DNA of 64,000 bases from an uncultured Clostridia bacterium (GTDB lineage: Bacteria; Bacillota; Clostridia; Christensenellales; Pumilibacteraceae), in NCBI GenBank assembly GCA_947089425.1, contig CAMUKG010000003.1, positions 1 through 64,000 on the forward strand, written 5' to 3'. The notes beneath the pieces were generated by a model. The model was not told the DNA's origin. It did not search any database and worked only from the letters and a program-made list of their open reading frames with translations. Made by a program: the position numbers and the translations under genes. Positions 8,303-16,970 of this stretch are shown here, one piece after another; the first letter of the stretch is position 1; each line of letters begins with the position of its first letter.

Positions 8303-8992
8303 TCATAGAGGTTGTTTTTTCGGCTTGTTTTGTCCGCGAGGATATTTTAAAGGAGTTTCTTTTATTTTTCTTATAATAACGAGTTTTCTCGTTATATCCG
8401 AATAAGGTAATTTTACAGAAACGACTTTTTCAAGTTTACCGCCCAAAACGGAAATAGCCTTTTGAGCTTGTTCTATTTCTTCGACGCAGTTTTCGGATTT
8501 ATACGAAATAAATTTTCCGCCAGTTTTAACGAAAGGCAAAGTATATTCGCAAAGAGTGTTGAGTTTCGACACCGCTCGCGCCGCAATCGTATCGTATTTA
8601 ACGTTTTTGTCGAGCTCTTCCGCTCGCGCATGAATTGTTTTAACTTTTTTGAGTTCGAGTTTTAAAATTAGTTCGTTTAAAAATTCTATTCTTTTATTTA
8701 GGCTGTCTATAAGAGTAAAATCCGAATCGGGAAGCATTATTTTTAAGGCGAGACCTGGAAAACCCGCCCCCGTTCCTATGTCGGCAAAATTCCCCTCTAT
8801 GTAAGGAAGAGCCGAAAGAGAGTCGATAAAGTGTTTTATTTCTATTTCTTCGGGTTCAGTGATTGCCGTAAGATTGAACTGCTTGTTTTTCTCTATTAAA
8901 AAATCACGGTAGACTCTGAATTTTTCCGCAGAGTCTGCCGCAATTTCTTCGGAGAAAGAATTTTTAATTAGGTATTCTTTTAATTTTTCCAT
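8303..8992 (-). CDS. rsmG: 16S rRNA (guanine-N7)-methyltransferase RsmG (GidB)
   Basis: A 229-residue SAM-dependent methyltransferase that adds the 7-methyl group to the conserved G527 of 16S rRNA. The SAM motif (ADIGTGAGFPGLALK), the QFNLTAI block at about 38-44 and the AARAVSKLNTL region are all conserved. It begins 24 bases after degV ends and has only a weak ribosome site. Its nearness to mnmE and a DnaA-box cluster recalls the ancestral gidA-gidB-origin neighbourhood. The C-terminal tail is rich in Lys and Pro. Confidence 0.95.
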   Translation of the reverse strand: MEKLKEYLIKNSFSEEIAADSAEKFRVYRDFLIEKNKQFNLTAITEPEEIEIKHFIDSLSALPYIEGNFADIGTGAGFPGLALKIMLPDSDFTLIDSLNKRIEFLNELILKLELKKVKTIHARAEELDKNVKYDTIAARAVSKLNTLCEYTLPFVKTGGKFISYKSENCVEEIEQAQKAISVLGGKLEKVVSVKLPYSDITRKLVIIRKIKETPLKYPRGQNKPKKQPL

Positions 8993-9016
8993 TTTTTTTC
9001 TTTTTATGGATTTAAA

Positions 9017-9871
9017 CTATTGAGGGGTTATACGTCCGTCGTTTATATAAAGTATTCCCAAAGTGTTTTTGCCGCAATGACTCGTTACTGTGCATCCCGC
9101 CTTTGTCTCGATTATTTTTTTAAACGGAGCGAGTCTTTTTATTTCCTGAACGACGGCGTTCACGGTTTCGTCGGTTGCGTAAGTGTGAGTTACGAATATT
9201 CTCGTATAATCGGGGTTATTGAATGAATTTAATGTGTCGGCAACGTATTTGAGAATAACTTTATCGAAATTACCCATGTATTTTTTGCCCACAACCATTC
9301 CGCCGTCTTTAACGAGGATAGTGGGTTTTATTTTAAGAACCGACGCGGCAAAACTCGCTATTCCGCTGCATCTTCCGCCCTTCCGCAAATATTCCATTGT
9401 GTCTACTACGAAAGAGGCTTGTACGTACGGAATTCGGGCGTTAACCGATTTAACTATTTCTTCCGCATTTTCTCCCGCTTCTACCATATCGCAAGCGTGC
9501 ATTGCAAGAAGTCCTGTTCCCGTAGAAAGATTATAACTGTCGATTACGTATACGTTATTTAATCGGGCGGCGGCTTTTTTAGCCATTTCGTTGCTTGCCG
9601 AAAATTTGCTCGAAATATTAAAATGAATAACGCTGTCGCCGCAATCGGTGTATTGCTTGAAAAAATTATAGAAGTCGTCTTCGTTTCGCGCCGCCGTTTT
9701 TGGTAAAACGTTTTTTTCTTTTACGAACGCGAAAATATCGGGAGGAGTAACGTCAACTCCGTCATGATAGCTTTTTTCGCCGAGAGTAACTATAAGAGGC
9801 AAAACTCCTATGTTTCTCTTTTCGAAAAGAGTTTCGAGGTCGGCGGTTGAGTCGCAAGTTATTTTTACCAT
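9017..9871 (-). CDS. DegV family fatty-acid-binding protein
   Basis: The 284-residue protein matches the DegV family, which binds fatty acids for the FakA/FakB kinase system in Firmicutes. Visible marks are DSTADL near the N-terminus, the central HFNISSKFSASNE block that lines the lipid pocket, the STGTGLLA segment and a C-terminal HCGKNTLGILY. A GGAGG site lies 9 bases before the start. No fakA kinase gene is in the window, so a FakB role is inferred from the family. It sits 20 bases after lepB in the same direction and is probably in one operon with it. Confidence 0.88.
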   Translation of the reverse strand: MVKITCDSTADLETLFEKRNIGVLPLIVTLGEKSYHDGVDVTPPDIFAFVKEKNVLPKTAARNEDDFYNFFKQYTDCGDSVIHFNISSKFSASNEMAKKAAARLNNVYVIDSYNLSTGTGLLAMHACDMVEAGENAEEIVKSVNARIPYVQASFVVDTMEYLRKGGRCSGIASFAASVLKIKPTILVKDGGMVVGKKYMGNFDKVILKYVADTLNSFNNPDYTRIFVTHTYATDETVNAVVQEIKRLAPFKKIIETKAGCTVTSHCGKNTLGILYINDGRITPQ

Positions 9872-9891
9872 TTTTATATTACCTCCCGAGT

Positions 9892-10659
9892 TTATCCGTC
9901 AAAACCTAAAATTCTGTTGGCGTTGTTGTTTTCGTGGTATAAAAATTTCAAAAGTTTTTCCAAAATAGAATCTTTCTTTACTGTGAAAACCGATTTATGA
10001 TATATGTTGGTTATGAAGTACGAACCGTCTTTTCTCGAATCTTCGCTCACGTTTCTGTTGTCGCCCATAACAAAAAATTCGTTTTCTTTAACGGTTATTT
10101 CTTTTCCGAAAAAGAATTTTTCTTTGTTTTCCGCCGAATCGGGATCTTTTACGTTTGCTATATTTTCCCAAACTGTGTTGTCTTTATTCTTAAAGCCGGA
10201 TTTTTGCATGGGTTCGTTAATATAGCCGCTCTCGTCAATCAAAGAAAATTCTTCTTCGCCGTTCTTTTTCATGTAGAGCAAAATAAAGTTTTCGTCGTCT
10301 TCGCGCTGAACGAACATAATTGAATCTCCGCCCACCGCTATAACGCGCTTAATTATATTTGTTTTCGTCTTTTTATTTTCGTCGTCTTTGGTTATAACCA
10401 CAATATCGCCGCGTTTATAAGTTTTAGACGTTTTTAAAAGCAAAACATGGTCGCCGTCTTGAAGTGTGTTCACCATGCTTGTGCCCCTCACTTCGCAAAG
10501 CTGAAAAAAGCAAACGAACACGAGCAAAAAGCTGAGAAAAAACACTACAAAATACATAAGCGCCATAACGTAAAGATTTTCGGGCTTGTTGTTTGTTAGG
10601 AATCTGTCTTTTAAAACTATTTCCCAAGCTTGTTTTTTCTTTTTTTTGTTTTTACCCAT
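9892..10659 (-). CDS. lepB: Type I signal peptidase
   Basis: A 255-residue membrane protease that removes signal peptides from exported proteins. A Lys-rich cytoplasmic start is followed by one transmembrane helix (about 30-52). The catalytic Ser lies in GTSMVNTL and the catalytic Lys in NIIKRVIAVGGD, and the GDNRNVSEDSR box follows. An insertion between the Lys box and the GDNR box is longer than in B. subtilis SipS. The start lies 13 bases after the upstream hydrolase gene and has no clear ribosome site. Only about 12 bases separate a TATAAT-like hexamer from the ATG, so a short-leader promoter is possible. Confidence 0.92.
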   Translation of the reverse strand: MGKNKKKKKQAWEIVLKDRFLTNNKPENLYVMALMYFVVFFLSFLLVFVCFFQLCEVRGTSMVNTLQDGDHVLLLKTSKTYKRGDIVVITKDDENKKTKTNIIKRVIAVGGDSIMFVQREDDENFILLYMKKNGEEEFSLIDESGYINEPMQKSGFKNKDNTVWENIANVKDPDSAENKEKFFFGKEITVKENEFFVMGDNRNVSEDSRKDGSYFITNIYHKSVFTVKKDSILEKLLKFLYHENNNANRILGFDG

Positions 10660-10672
10660 TTTATACCGAAAA

Positions 10673-12265
10673 TTATACCCAAAGCAAAGAGCTTATTAAA
10701 ACTTCGACGTCCGCGTCTATTCTTAAAAGAATTGCCTTATCCCAACCCGGAAGAAAACCCTCGTTTGATTTTAGGTCGGATACTTGAAGCATTATTTTTG
10801 TCCAATCCGTTTCGGGGCTTATGAATTTTTTACACGAGTATGTTGTGAAATGTTCTTCGTCGGTAACCGAAAAGGTTACTTCTTGCGCTACCGGCGAAAA
10901 CATGAGTAGTTGCAACACGCTGTCGCGCGAACCGCTGAAAGCCACGTCGCCCAACTTATAAGTGCATAGTCCTTTATAAGCGCTTATTCCGCCGAGCGAA
11001 AAAGGTCCTTCTTTAACTTCGGGAACATATTTTTCTTCCGCCGCAAAAAAGTCATCTACGCCCATGTCGCTGTCGTATATAAGTCGGCGCTTCGTTATAA
11101 CCGTAGGTTTTATTTTTAGGGAAGACGGAATTTTTTTCAAAACGGGCGAACTGTAAATAAATCCGTTTTCAGTAGTGACGCACGCAAAAGAATAGACGGG
11201 TTTATCCGAAGAATAAACTTGAGTGTATCCTATATATTCGTCTTCTCCCGCTTTTTCGAGTGGAACGGCGCGCCAGTTTCGGTATGCTGGATTGGTTATT
11301 CCGTGAGAAACGAACAATCCCACCTCTTTTAGTTTGTGCTGACATTTAAGAGAAAAATACAGTTTGTCTTCCGCGCCGCTTGCAGAAAAGTCAAACGACG
11401 GAGCAAAAATATTTTCGCCGTCAGTCAAAGAATGAGTTTTATCGAGGTATTCGGAGAAAAACAGTTTTAAATCGGATTGAATTTCTCCTGTGTACGACTT
11501 TGCAACGCGCGGAGCAATATACAGTAAGCTTTTTCCCGCCGCCTGTTCGTTTAGTTCGCTTATGCTGTCGAGCGAAGAATCGACGTCGTTTGAACAGCAA
11601 ATTTGAAAAAAAGGAATTTTATACATATGAGCGTAACCGTCTACGCTCATACTCACTCTTTCCGAAAGTTTATCGGCGTCGTCCGACGGAGGAAAAAATC
11701 CGGGAGAATAAAGCGATGCGGCGCACACCGGAAAATCGGATAAAGCAGCCGCTTTTATAATAGTGGAACCGCCTAAATTTATTCCGAGCGCGGCAACGCG
11801 CGAAAATCCCTCGCTTTCGGCAAAAGTGAAAGAACGCAAGCAAACGGTAGTCCAAACGTACCAACATGTTTTTTGCGGGTGTTCGGCAATTGTGTAAAGT
11901 TCGTCTTTATTATAATTACCGTATCCGAGCGCGGAGGGATATATTGTAAATCTTGTGCGGTTTAATACATTTCCCGTATAGTCTACGGCAAGCACCGCCC
12001 AACCGTTTTTGATAAATTCCGAAAAATCATAATCGTGAATATCTTCGTCAGCCCCGAGCATAATTAAAACAAGCTTATCGGAACGGTTTTCGGGTAACAA
12101 AAGGCGCGCATAAATACGAGTGCATCCCAAAGCGGTAGCTTCGCCGTTGTAATACACATGCTTTTCGGTGCCGAAAGACGTTTTAACCGAGCTTATAACG
12201 CTCGTATCGAGCGGCATTATTGAGCGGTCGTAATTCTCCCACAGCCTTTTAGGTGACAATATCAT
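10673..12265 (-). CDS. Alpha/beta-hydrolase-fold protein with altered nucleophile motif
   Basis: This 530-residue cytoplasmic protein has an N-terminal alpha/beta-hydrolase domain (about 50-280) resembling dienelactone or acetyl-xylan-esterase folds, then a C-terminal beta-rich region of unknown function. At the nucleophile elbow it reads G161-I-N-L-G165, so Asn163 stands where the catalytic Ser is expected; the nearest Ser is Ser167. It may therefore be inactive or use another chemistry. The ATG is preceded by an excellent promoter (TTGACA, 17 bases, TAAAAT) ending 6 bases before it and by no ribosome site, so the mRNA is probably leaderless. It is the first gene of a likely operon with lepB, degV and rsmG. 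Confidence 0.7.
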   Translation of the reverse strand: MILSPKRLWENYDRSIMPLDTSVISSVKTSFGTEKHVYYNGEATALGCTRIYARLLLPENRSDKLVLIMLGADEDIHDYDFSEFIKNGWAVLAVDYTGNVLNRTRFTIYPSALGYGNYNKDELYTIAEHPQKTCWYVWTTVCLRSFTFAESEGFSRVAALGINLGGSTIIKAAALSDFPVCAASLYSPGFFPPSDDADKLSERVSMSVDGYAHMYKIPFFQICCSNDVDSSLDSISELNEQAAGKSLLYIAPRVAKSYTGEIQSDLKLFFSEYLDKTHSLTDGENIFAPSFDFSASGAEDKLYFSLKCQHKLKEVGLFVSHGITNPAYRNWRAVPLEKAGEDEYIGYTQVYSSDKPVYSFACVTTENGFIYSSPVLKKIPSSLKIKPTVITKRRLIYDSDMGVDDFFAAEEKYVPEVKEGPFSLGGISAYKGLCTYKLGDVAFSGSRDSVLQLLMFSPVAQEVTFSVTDEEHFTTYSCKKFISPETDWTKIMLQVSDLKSNEGFLPGWDKAILLRIDADVEVLISSLLWV

Positions 12266-12271
12266 ATAAGC

Positions 12272-12300
12272 ATTTTACTCTTTTGCCGCAAGTTTGTCAA
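12272..12300 (-). promoter_or_regulatory. Promoter of the alpha/beta-hydrolase operon, leaderless type
   Basis: On the minus strand a perfect TTGACA (12300-12295), a 17-base spacer and TAAAAT (12277-12272) are followed by exactly 6 bases and the ATG. The predicted first transcribed base falls at the ATG itself. Confidence 0.75.
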
Positions 12301-12336
12301 GTAATAAGATTATAAACGAAAAACACCGCTTTAATG

Positions 12337-12366
12337 TTGCTTTAACCTTGTTCTTTGTGTTAAAAT
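12337..12366 (+). promoter_or_regulatory. Promoter of the divergent SDR gene, leaderless type
   Basis: TTGCTT, an 18-base spacer and TAAAAT (12361-12366) are followed by 6 bases and the ATG at 12373. The -35 box is weak. There is no ribosome site. Confidence 0.5.
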
Positions 12367-12372
12367 AAAAAA

Positions 12373-13182
12373 ATGAGAAAAAAGAATAAAGAACCGCAAA
12401 AAATCGCCGTTATTACCGGCGGAAGCAGCGGAATAGGAAAAGTTATACTCAAAACATTGAGCGAATACGGATATAAAACAATTTGCGTTTCGCGCAGTCG
12501 TCCGCAAGACGTCGAAGAAATAGATTTCGACTTTTATCAATGCGATTTGTCCGATTCGGAGCAAACCGAGAGCGTTGCTAAAAATATAACCGAAAAATAC
12601 CCAAAAATAGACCTAATTATAAACAATGCGGGGCTCGGAATATCGGGAGCGACCGAACTTTTGCCGCTTGAAAGCGTTCGCTACGTTATGGAAGTGGACT
12701 ATTTCGCTCCTTTCGTTTTTACAAGGGCGCTTATTCCGAATGTTCCTAAGGGCGGAAAAATAATATTCGTAAGTTCGGCTTGCGCTCTTTTCGCTCTCCC
12801 CTATCGCAACGTGTATTGCTCGGCGAAAACCGCTCTCAATATGCTTGCCTACGGGCTGAGAATGGAATTATATAACAGCGGAATAAACGTGGTTACTATT
12901 TGTCCGGGCGACGTTAAAAGCGAGTTCACCTCTAACCGACTCAAATTCGAACAAACCAACGAACGTTACGGCGGCAGAGTGCTCGCGTCGCAACAAAAAA
13001 TAGACGGCAGACAAAACAAGCGCATGGACGTGAATAAAGTAGGCAGAAAAATAACGAAAATAGCGGTAAAGAAAAAACGCGCCCTTTATATAGTCGGAGC
13101 CAAATACAAACTCCTCTATTTTTGTTCGCGCGTCTTTTCTCAAAATTTTATGCTAAAAATCACGAGAAAAATGTTTAATTAA
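12373..13182 (+). CDS. Short-chain dehydrogenase/reductase
   Basis: A 269-residue classical SDR oxidoreductase using NAD(P)H. The cofactor motif TGGSSGIG, the NNAG motif, the active-site Ser (VSSACAL) and the YCSAK catalytic pair are all present. The C-terminal 70 residues are very basic, suggesting membrane or nucleic-acid contact. The substrate is unknown; the closest general type is the DHRS7/YqjQ-like group. It is the only intact plus-strand gene left of the origin region, is divergent from the hydrolase gene, and its end overlaps the end of a broken toxin gene. Confidence 0.88.
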   Translation: MRKKNKEPQKIAVITGGSSGIGKVILKTLSEYGYKTICVSRSRPQDVEEIDFDFYQCDLSDSEQTESVAKNITEKYPKIDLIINNAGLGISGATELLPLESVRYVMEVDYFAPFVFTRALIPNVPKGGKIIFVSSACALFALPYRNVYCSAKTALNMLAYGLRMELYNSGINVVTICPGDVKSEFTSNRLKFEQTNERYGGRVLASQQKIDGRQNKRMDVNKVGRKITKIAVKKKRALYIVGAKYKLLYFCSRVFSQNFMLKITRKMFN

Positions 13183-13473
13183 ACAGCGGTTTTGGTTGTG
13201 AAAATTTTATTTGTTTTTCTTTATTTGCTTCTTCCACCGTATAAAATATTGAATAGTCTTTATGTATAAGAAATTTATGTTCCATGTTTACGGGAAACCT
13301 ATCGTCGGGATTAGCGCCTTTATTCGGCATTTTCCTAAGAGTATAGTACTCGGCTTCTAATTCTTGAACAAAATTTTTGCGATTTCCCTATCTTTTGATT
13401 GCTCGGCTATATATACGGCAATATCACGCAGATGTTCTTTCTCCGTATCGGTAATATTTATCGAATAGTTCAT
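13175..13473 (-). pseudogene. RelE/ParE-type toxin, frameshifted
   Basis: The first part reads MNYSINITDTEKEHLRDIA and continues with an Ala-Glu-Gln-Ser-Lys-Asp block, a typical start for Gram-positive ParE/RelE toxins. The frame then hits a stop after about 38 residues. In the next frame the rest of the family follows: Glu-Leu-Glu-Ala-Glu-Tyr-Tyr, then HKFLIHKDYSIFYTVEEA. One missing base in the T-run at 13374-13378 explains the shift. The end is also abnormal: it lacks the usual final strand and overlaps the SDR stop codon. Its ATG overlaps the antitoxin stop by 4 bases, as in active pairs. Confidence 0.75.
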
Positions 13474-13730
13474 AAATCCAAGTTATCCAAATCGTTGCAA
13501 ATACTTTCAACCGCCGAATGTAAAAGCTGAATTCTGCCGAGTTTAATGTCGTCTTGCGACTGAGCTAACTGCGCGTAAATTGCAAAACGTTCTTGTAGTT
13601 CGTTTATCGCTCGTTGCTGTTCCAAAAAATCCGTATGACTCAAAAGAACGGTGTCCTTTCTGCCGTTCACGGTAATCGCCACAGGATACTGATGTGCAAG
13701 AACTGAAATTTCGGAATAATTCGTTCTCAT
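13470..13730 (-). CDS. Phd/YefM-type antitoxin
   Basis: The 86-residue protein matches the Phd/YefM antitoxin fold: an N-terminal DNA-binding part (YSEISVLAHQYPVAITVNGR, VLLSHTDFLEQQ) and a C-terminal helical tail that would wrap the toxin. The reading frame is intact. It overlaps the downstream toxin by 4 bases, the usual coupling. Because that toxin is broken, the antitoxin may be a leftover or may act on related toxins elsewhere in the genome. Confidence 0.8.
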   Translation of the reverse strand: MRTNYSEISVLAHQYPVAITVNGRKDTVLLSHTDFLEQQRAINELQERFAIYAQLAQSQDDIKLGRIQLLHSAVESICNDLDNLDL

Positions 13731-13866
13731 GTCTTTCGACGGTCTTATGGATATTTCGCCGCTTATAACAATATTGTCTCCTTAATATCGGTAGTCAAAA
13801 GTATTATATGTAGAAAAAGCAGAAGTTTTTCAAACCGTTTTTTATTGCTTATATTATTTTTAAAGT

Positions 13867-13895
13867 AAAACAACCCCGAAAATCGGGGTTGTTTT
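13867..13895. terminator. Intrinsic terminator after the ABC-FtsX gene
   Basis: A perfect stem of CAACCCCGA and TCGGGGTTG with a short AT loop is flanked by A and T runs on both sides. It lies 18 bases after the minus-strand ABC gene ends and could act in both directions. Confidence 0.85.
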
Positions 13896-13912
13896 GCGGC
13901 TAAGTGTCTTTA

Positions 13913-16810
13913 TTATTCCGTTCTCAGCGTGGTTACGGGGTCTTTCTTTGCGGCAATGCGCGAGGGAATAAATCCGCTTATGAGAGTGAGCACAACCGAA
14001 ACGGTGATTAAAAGCAACGCGTGCAAGGGGTTTAAAACCGCAAGATTTCCTATGCCCATGCTTCCGCCGCCGTTCGCGTTTATTACCACTTGCAAAATTG
14101 CGTTTATAGGGAAATTGAGAATAGCGGCAATCACCACGCCCATAACGCCAGCGATTAAACCGATTAGCACCGTTTCGGCGTTAAATACGCGCGAAATATC
14201 TTTTTTGCGCGCGCCTATGCTTCGAAGCACGCCTATTTCTTTGGTGCGCTCTATAACCGACACATAAGTTATAATTGCTATCATAATGCTCGAAACCACA
14301 AGGCTGACAGCCGCAAACGCTATTAAAACGTAAGAAATTATGTCTACCATATTCCCCATAGTTGAAGCGAGAAGTTCGCTCGCGTCGGTATACATAATTT
14401 TGGCGTTCGGATGAGAATCGTTCCAGCTGTCTAAATAGTTGTTTATCTTCTTTTTGGTTTCGAAGTCTTTGGGGTAAATGTAAATACTCGACGGACGCGC
14501 GGCGTAATTCAAATCCTCGAGCGACGCCGCTTTTTCGGATTCGAGCTTGTTTTTAATAAGGTCGCGGTTTGGAGCGAATTCTTTAATTTCAGCTTTATAA
14601 GGCTCGTAAGGCGTGCCGTTTAAGCAATTTAATTCGGGATCGTCGCGTAAAATGTCGGTTAAAGATTTGTTTTGAGCTTTTTCAAGGTCTGATATTGCGG
14701 CTTCGAGCCGAGCAAAGCCCGTTGCTTGCGTTTGCGAAAAGCCGGCAAGCTCGTAGAAAGTTTGACTTTTCGCCAAATTATATCCCGAATAATTCGGTTT
14801 GTCGAATTCCTCTTTTTGTTTTGCCACAATAGCCGAATCGACGTTGAGCGAAATAATTTCTTGCGTAAGTTCGGGAGAATATACTATTCCGCTGTTGAAT
14901 AGTTCCAACGGCACTCCCTTTTCGGTCCGTAAAATTCCCACAAGTTTAAGCGGCACGTTTTTCTTTCCCGCTTCTCCGTCGGTTTGGTAAATTTCGGAAA
15001 GTTTTTCCTTTCCTTCAAGCGAATCGTAGTCCACGAATTTGCCGTCGGGATAGGCGTTGTCGTTCGACACTACTAAAAAGTGTTCGTTTTCGCCCAAATT
15101 CAATATTTTTTCAAAAGATATTTTGTTATTATCTGTTACGTAGGTAATTCCGAGCGCTTCGAGCACAGCCTCGTCTAAGCGGTTGTATTTATCCACTATT
15201 ATGGCTACTTCGTTTTTGTTTTCGGGAAGTTTGCCCGCCAAAACGGAATACTGTTCGCGCATGAAAGAATTGTTAGGAAGCATTTCCTGCCAAATCTGTT
15301 GTGAGCCCATCATCGTGCGCTTCGAAAGCGAAACTTTTTTCACTTCTTCGCCGTCTTTTCTTAGCACGAGCATATCGAGCGCATTTGAAAACGATACGGC
15401 TTTGTAGTATTCTTGCGGCATTGCTTTAACGTAGTCTATGTATTCGTCGGTTATGTCGTTGAAATACACCATTGTGCTTAGGTCGCGCGTGTAAATTTCA
15501 ACTTCGTTGCCCGACGGAAACTCTTCTTTAAGCTCTTTGTTGCCTCCGATAGACGAAGTAACGCTTTCTATGTCCATAGCTTGCGGCGCTACCGTTATGG
15601 GAAAGCCCGCCAAAGTGTCGGTTTGAAGTTTGTTTATGTAACGTGTGAAGCCGTTGGATATGCTGAGCACAAGAGCTATTCCTATTATGCCTATGCTTCC
15701 CGCAAACGAAACGAGCGTAGTGCGTCCCTTTTTGGTGGCAAGGTTTCGCCCCGATAGTCCGAGCGCGGTGAAAAAGCTCATCGAAGTGCGCTTCATTTCT
15801 TTTTTGCGCTTTTGTTCCTGCTTTTTCTTTTCCGCTTTTTTCGCCGCTTGTTCGGCTTTTATTGCCGCTTTTTCTTGCTTATTTAATTTTTTCTTTTCTT
15901 CTTTTTTGATTTTTGCCGAAGCAATTTGTTCGGGTGTTTTTTCGTCGGTTAAAATCGCCGCTTCCGTTTGCTCGGAACGAATTGAGTCGGGTTCTTTTTT
16001 TGGCGTTGTCTTTTTTGACACGGGCGCGTAAGGGTCGGGATAAGCGTCGAGCGCATATTCCTCCGCTACGAACGCCTCTCCGCGCTTTTCGCGCTCATAC
16101 TTTATTTCTTGCAATCTTTCCTCTTGCGCGGGTTCGTAGGGGTTGGAGTCGTCAACCTTTTCGCCGTCGAGGAATTTTATTATTCTTGTCGAATATTCTT
16201 CCGCCAAATTGTCGTTGTGCGTCACCATTATAATAAGCCTGTCGCGACTTATTTCTTTTAAAAGGTCGGCGATTTGCACGCTGTTTTTGCTGTCGAGCGC
16301 GCCCGTAGGCTCGTCGGCGAGAATAATTTCGGGGTCGTTCACTATTGCGCGCGCAATAGCCACGCGTTGCATTTGCCCGCCCGAAAGCTGATTGGGGCGC
16401 TTGTTCATTTGTTCGCCGAGCCCCACCTTTTCGAGCGCGGCGGCGGCTTTGGCTCGCCGTTCCGATTTGCTCTTTCCGCTCAACGTGAGCGCAAGTTCAA
16501 CGTTTCCGAGCACCGTTAGGTGCGGAATAAGATTGTAGTTTTGAAAAACGAAGCCTATACAGTTGTTTCTGTATGCGTCCCAATCGTATGCCTTAAAGTC
16601 ACGGGTGCTTCTCCCGTTTATGATAAGGTCGCCGCAAGTGTAGCTGTCGAGACCGCCCACGATATTCAACAGAGTGGTTTTGCCGCAACCGCTCGGACCC
16701 AAAACCGAAACGAATTCGCTGCGTCGGAACGTTACGTCAACGCCTTTCAGAGCGCGAACGGTTGTGTCGCCCGTAACGTAGTCTTTTACGATATTTTTAA
16801 GTTCGAGCAT
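13913..16810 (-). CDS. Fused ABC transporter, ATPase plus FtsX-type permease (MacB/LolCDE superfamily)
   Basis: A 965-residue fusion. Residues 1-235 are a MacB/LolD-type ATPase (GPSGCGKTT, LSGGQMQR signature, IILADEPTGALD). Residues 236-345 are a highly charged Lys/Glu/Ala linker. The permease follows with one membrane helix, a large extracytoplasmic domain of about 440 residues, and three C-terminal helices with the FtsX block (VIERTKEIGVLRSIGARKKDI). Such proteins move peptides or lipids or act as mechanical sensors rather than classic pumps. The start has an AGGAG site and a strong promoter at 16898-16926. A terminator follows, so it is probably a single-gene unit. Confidence 0.9.
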   Translation of the reverse strand: MLELKNIVKDYVTGDTTVRALKGVDVTFRRSEFVSVLGPSGCGKTTLLNIVGGLDSYTCGDLIINGRSTRDFKAYDWDAYRNNCIGFVFQNYNLIPHLTVLGNVELALTLSGKSKSERRAKAAAALEKVGLGEQMNKRPNQLSGGQMQRVAIARAIVNDPEIILADEPTGALDSKNSVQIADLLKEISRDRLIIMVTHNDNLAEEYSTRIIKFLDGEKVDDSNPYEPAQEERLQEIKYEREKRGEAFVAEEYALDAYPDPYAPVSKKTTPKKEPDSIRSEQTEAAILTDEKTPEQIASAKIKKEEKKKLNKQEKAAIKAEQAAKKAEKKKQEQKRKKEMKRTSMSFFTALGLSGRNLATKKGRTTLVSFAGSIGIIGIALVLSISNGFTRYINKLQTDTLAGFPITVAPQAMDIESVTSSIGGNKELKEEFPSGNEVEIYTRDLSTMVYFNDITDEYIDYVKAMPQEYYKAVSFSNALDMLVLRKDGEEVKKVSLSKRTMMGSQQIWQEMLPNNSFMREQYSVLAGKLPENKNEVAIIVDKYNRLDEAVLEALGITYVTDNNKISFEKILNLGENEHFLVVSNDNAYPDGKFVDYDSLEGKEKLSEIYQTDGEAGKKNVPLKLVGILRTEKGVPLELFNSGIVYSPELTQEIISLNVDSAIVAKQKEEFDKPNYSGYNLAKSQTFYELAGFSQTQATGFARLEAAISDLEKAQNKSLTDILRDDPELNCLNGTPYEPYKAEIKEFAPNRDLIKNKLESEKAASLEDLNYAARPSSIYIYPKDFETKKKINNYLDSWNDSHPNAKIMYTDASELLASTMGNMVDIISYVLIAFAAVSLVVSSIMIAIITYVSVIERTKEIGVLRSIGARKKDISRVFNAETVLIGLIAGVMGVVIAAILNFPINAILQVVINANGGGSMGIGNLAVLNPLHALLLITVSVVLTLISGFIPSRIAAKKDPVTTLRTE

Positions 16811-16897
16811 AGTTATTCTCCTATTTATACCGAAAACCGCTTGAAAATAAGCGGCTATCGAAAAATATATTTTGTTAGTGCAATTTTCTTGCTCTTT

Positions 16898-16926
16898 ATT
16901 ATATACTCGAAGTTGTGCCTTGTCAA
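16898..16926 (-). promoter_or_regulatory. Promoter of the ABC-FtsX gene
   Basis: A minus-strand TTGACA (16926-16921), a 17-base spacer and TATAAT (16903-16898) lie about 90 bases before the ATG. Confidence 0.8.
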
Positions 16927-16970
16927 ACGGAAAACAATTAAAAAAAGGTTAAAATTAGCGGTAAACAGAA

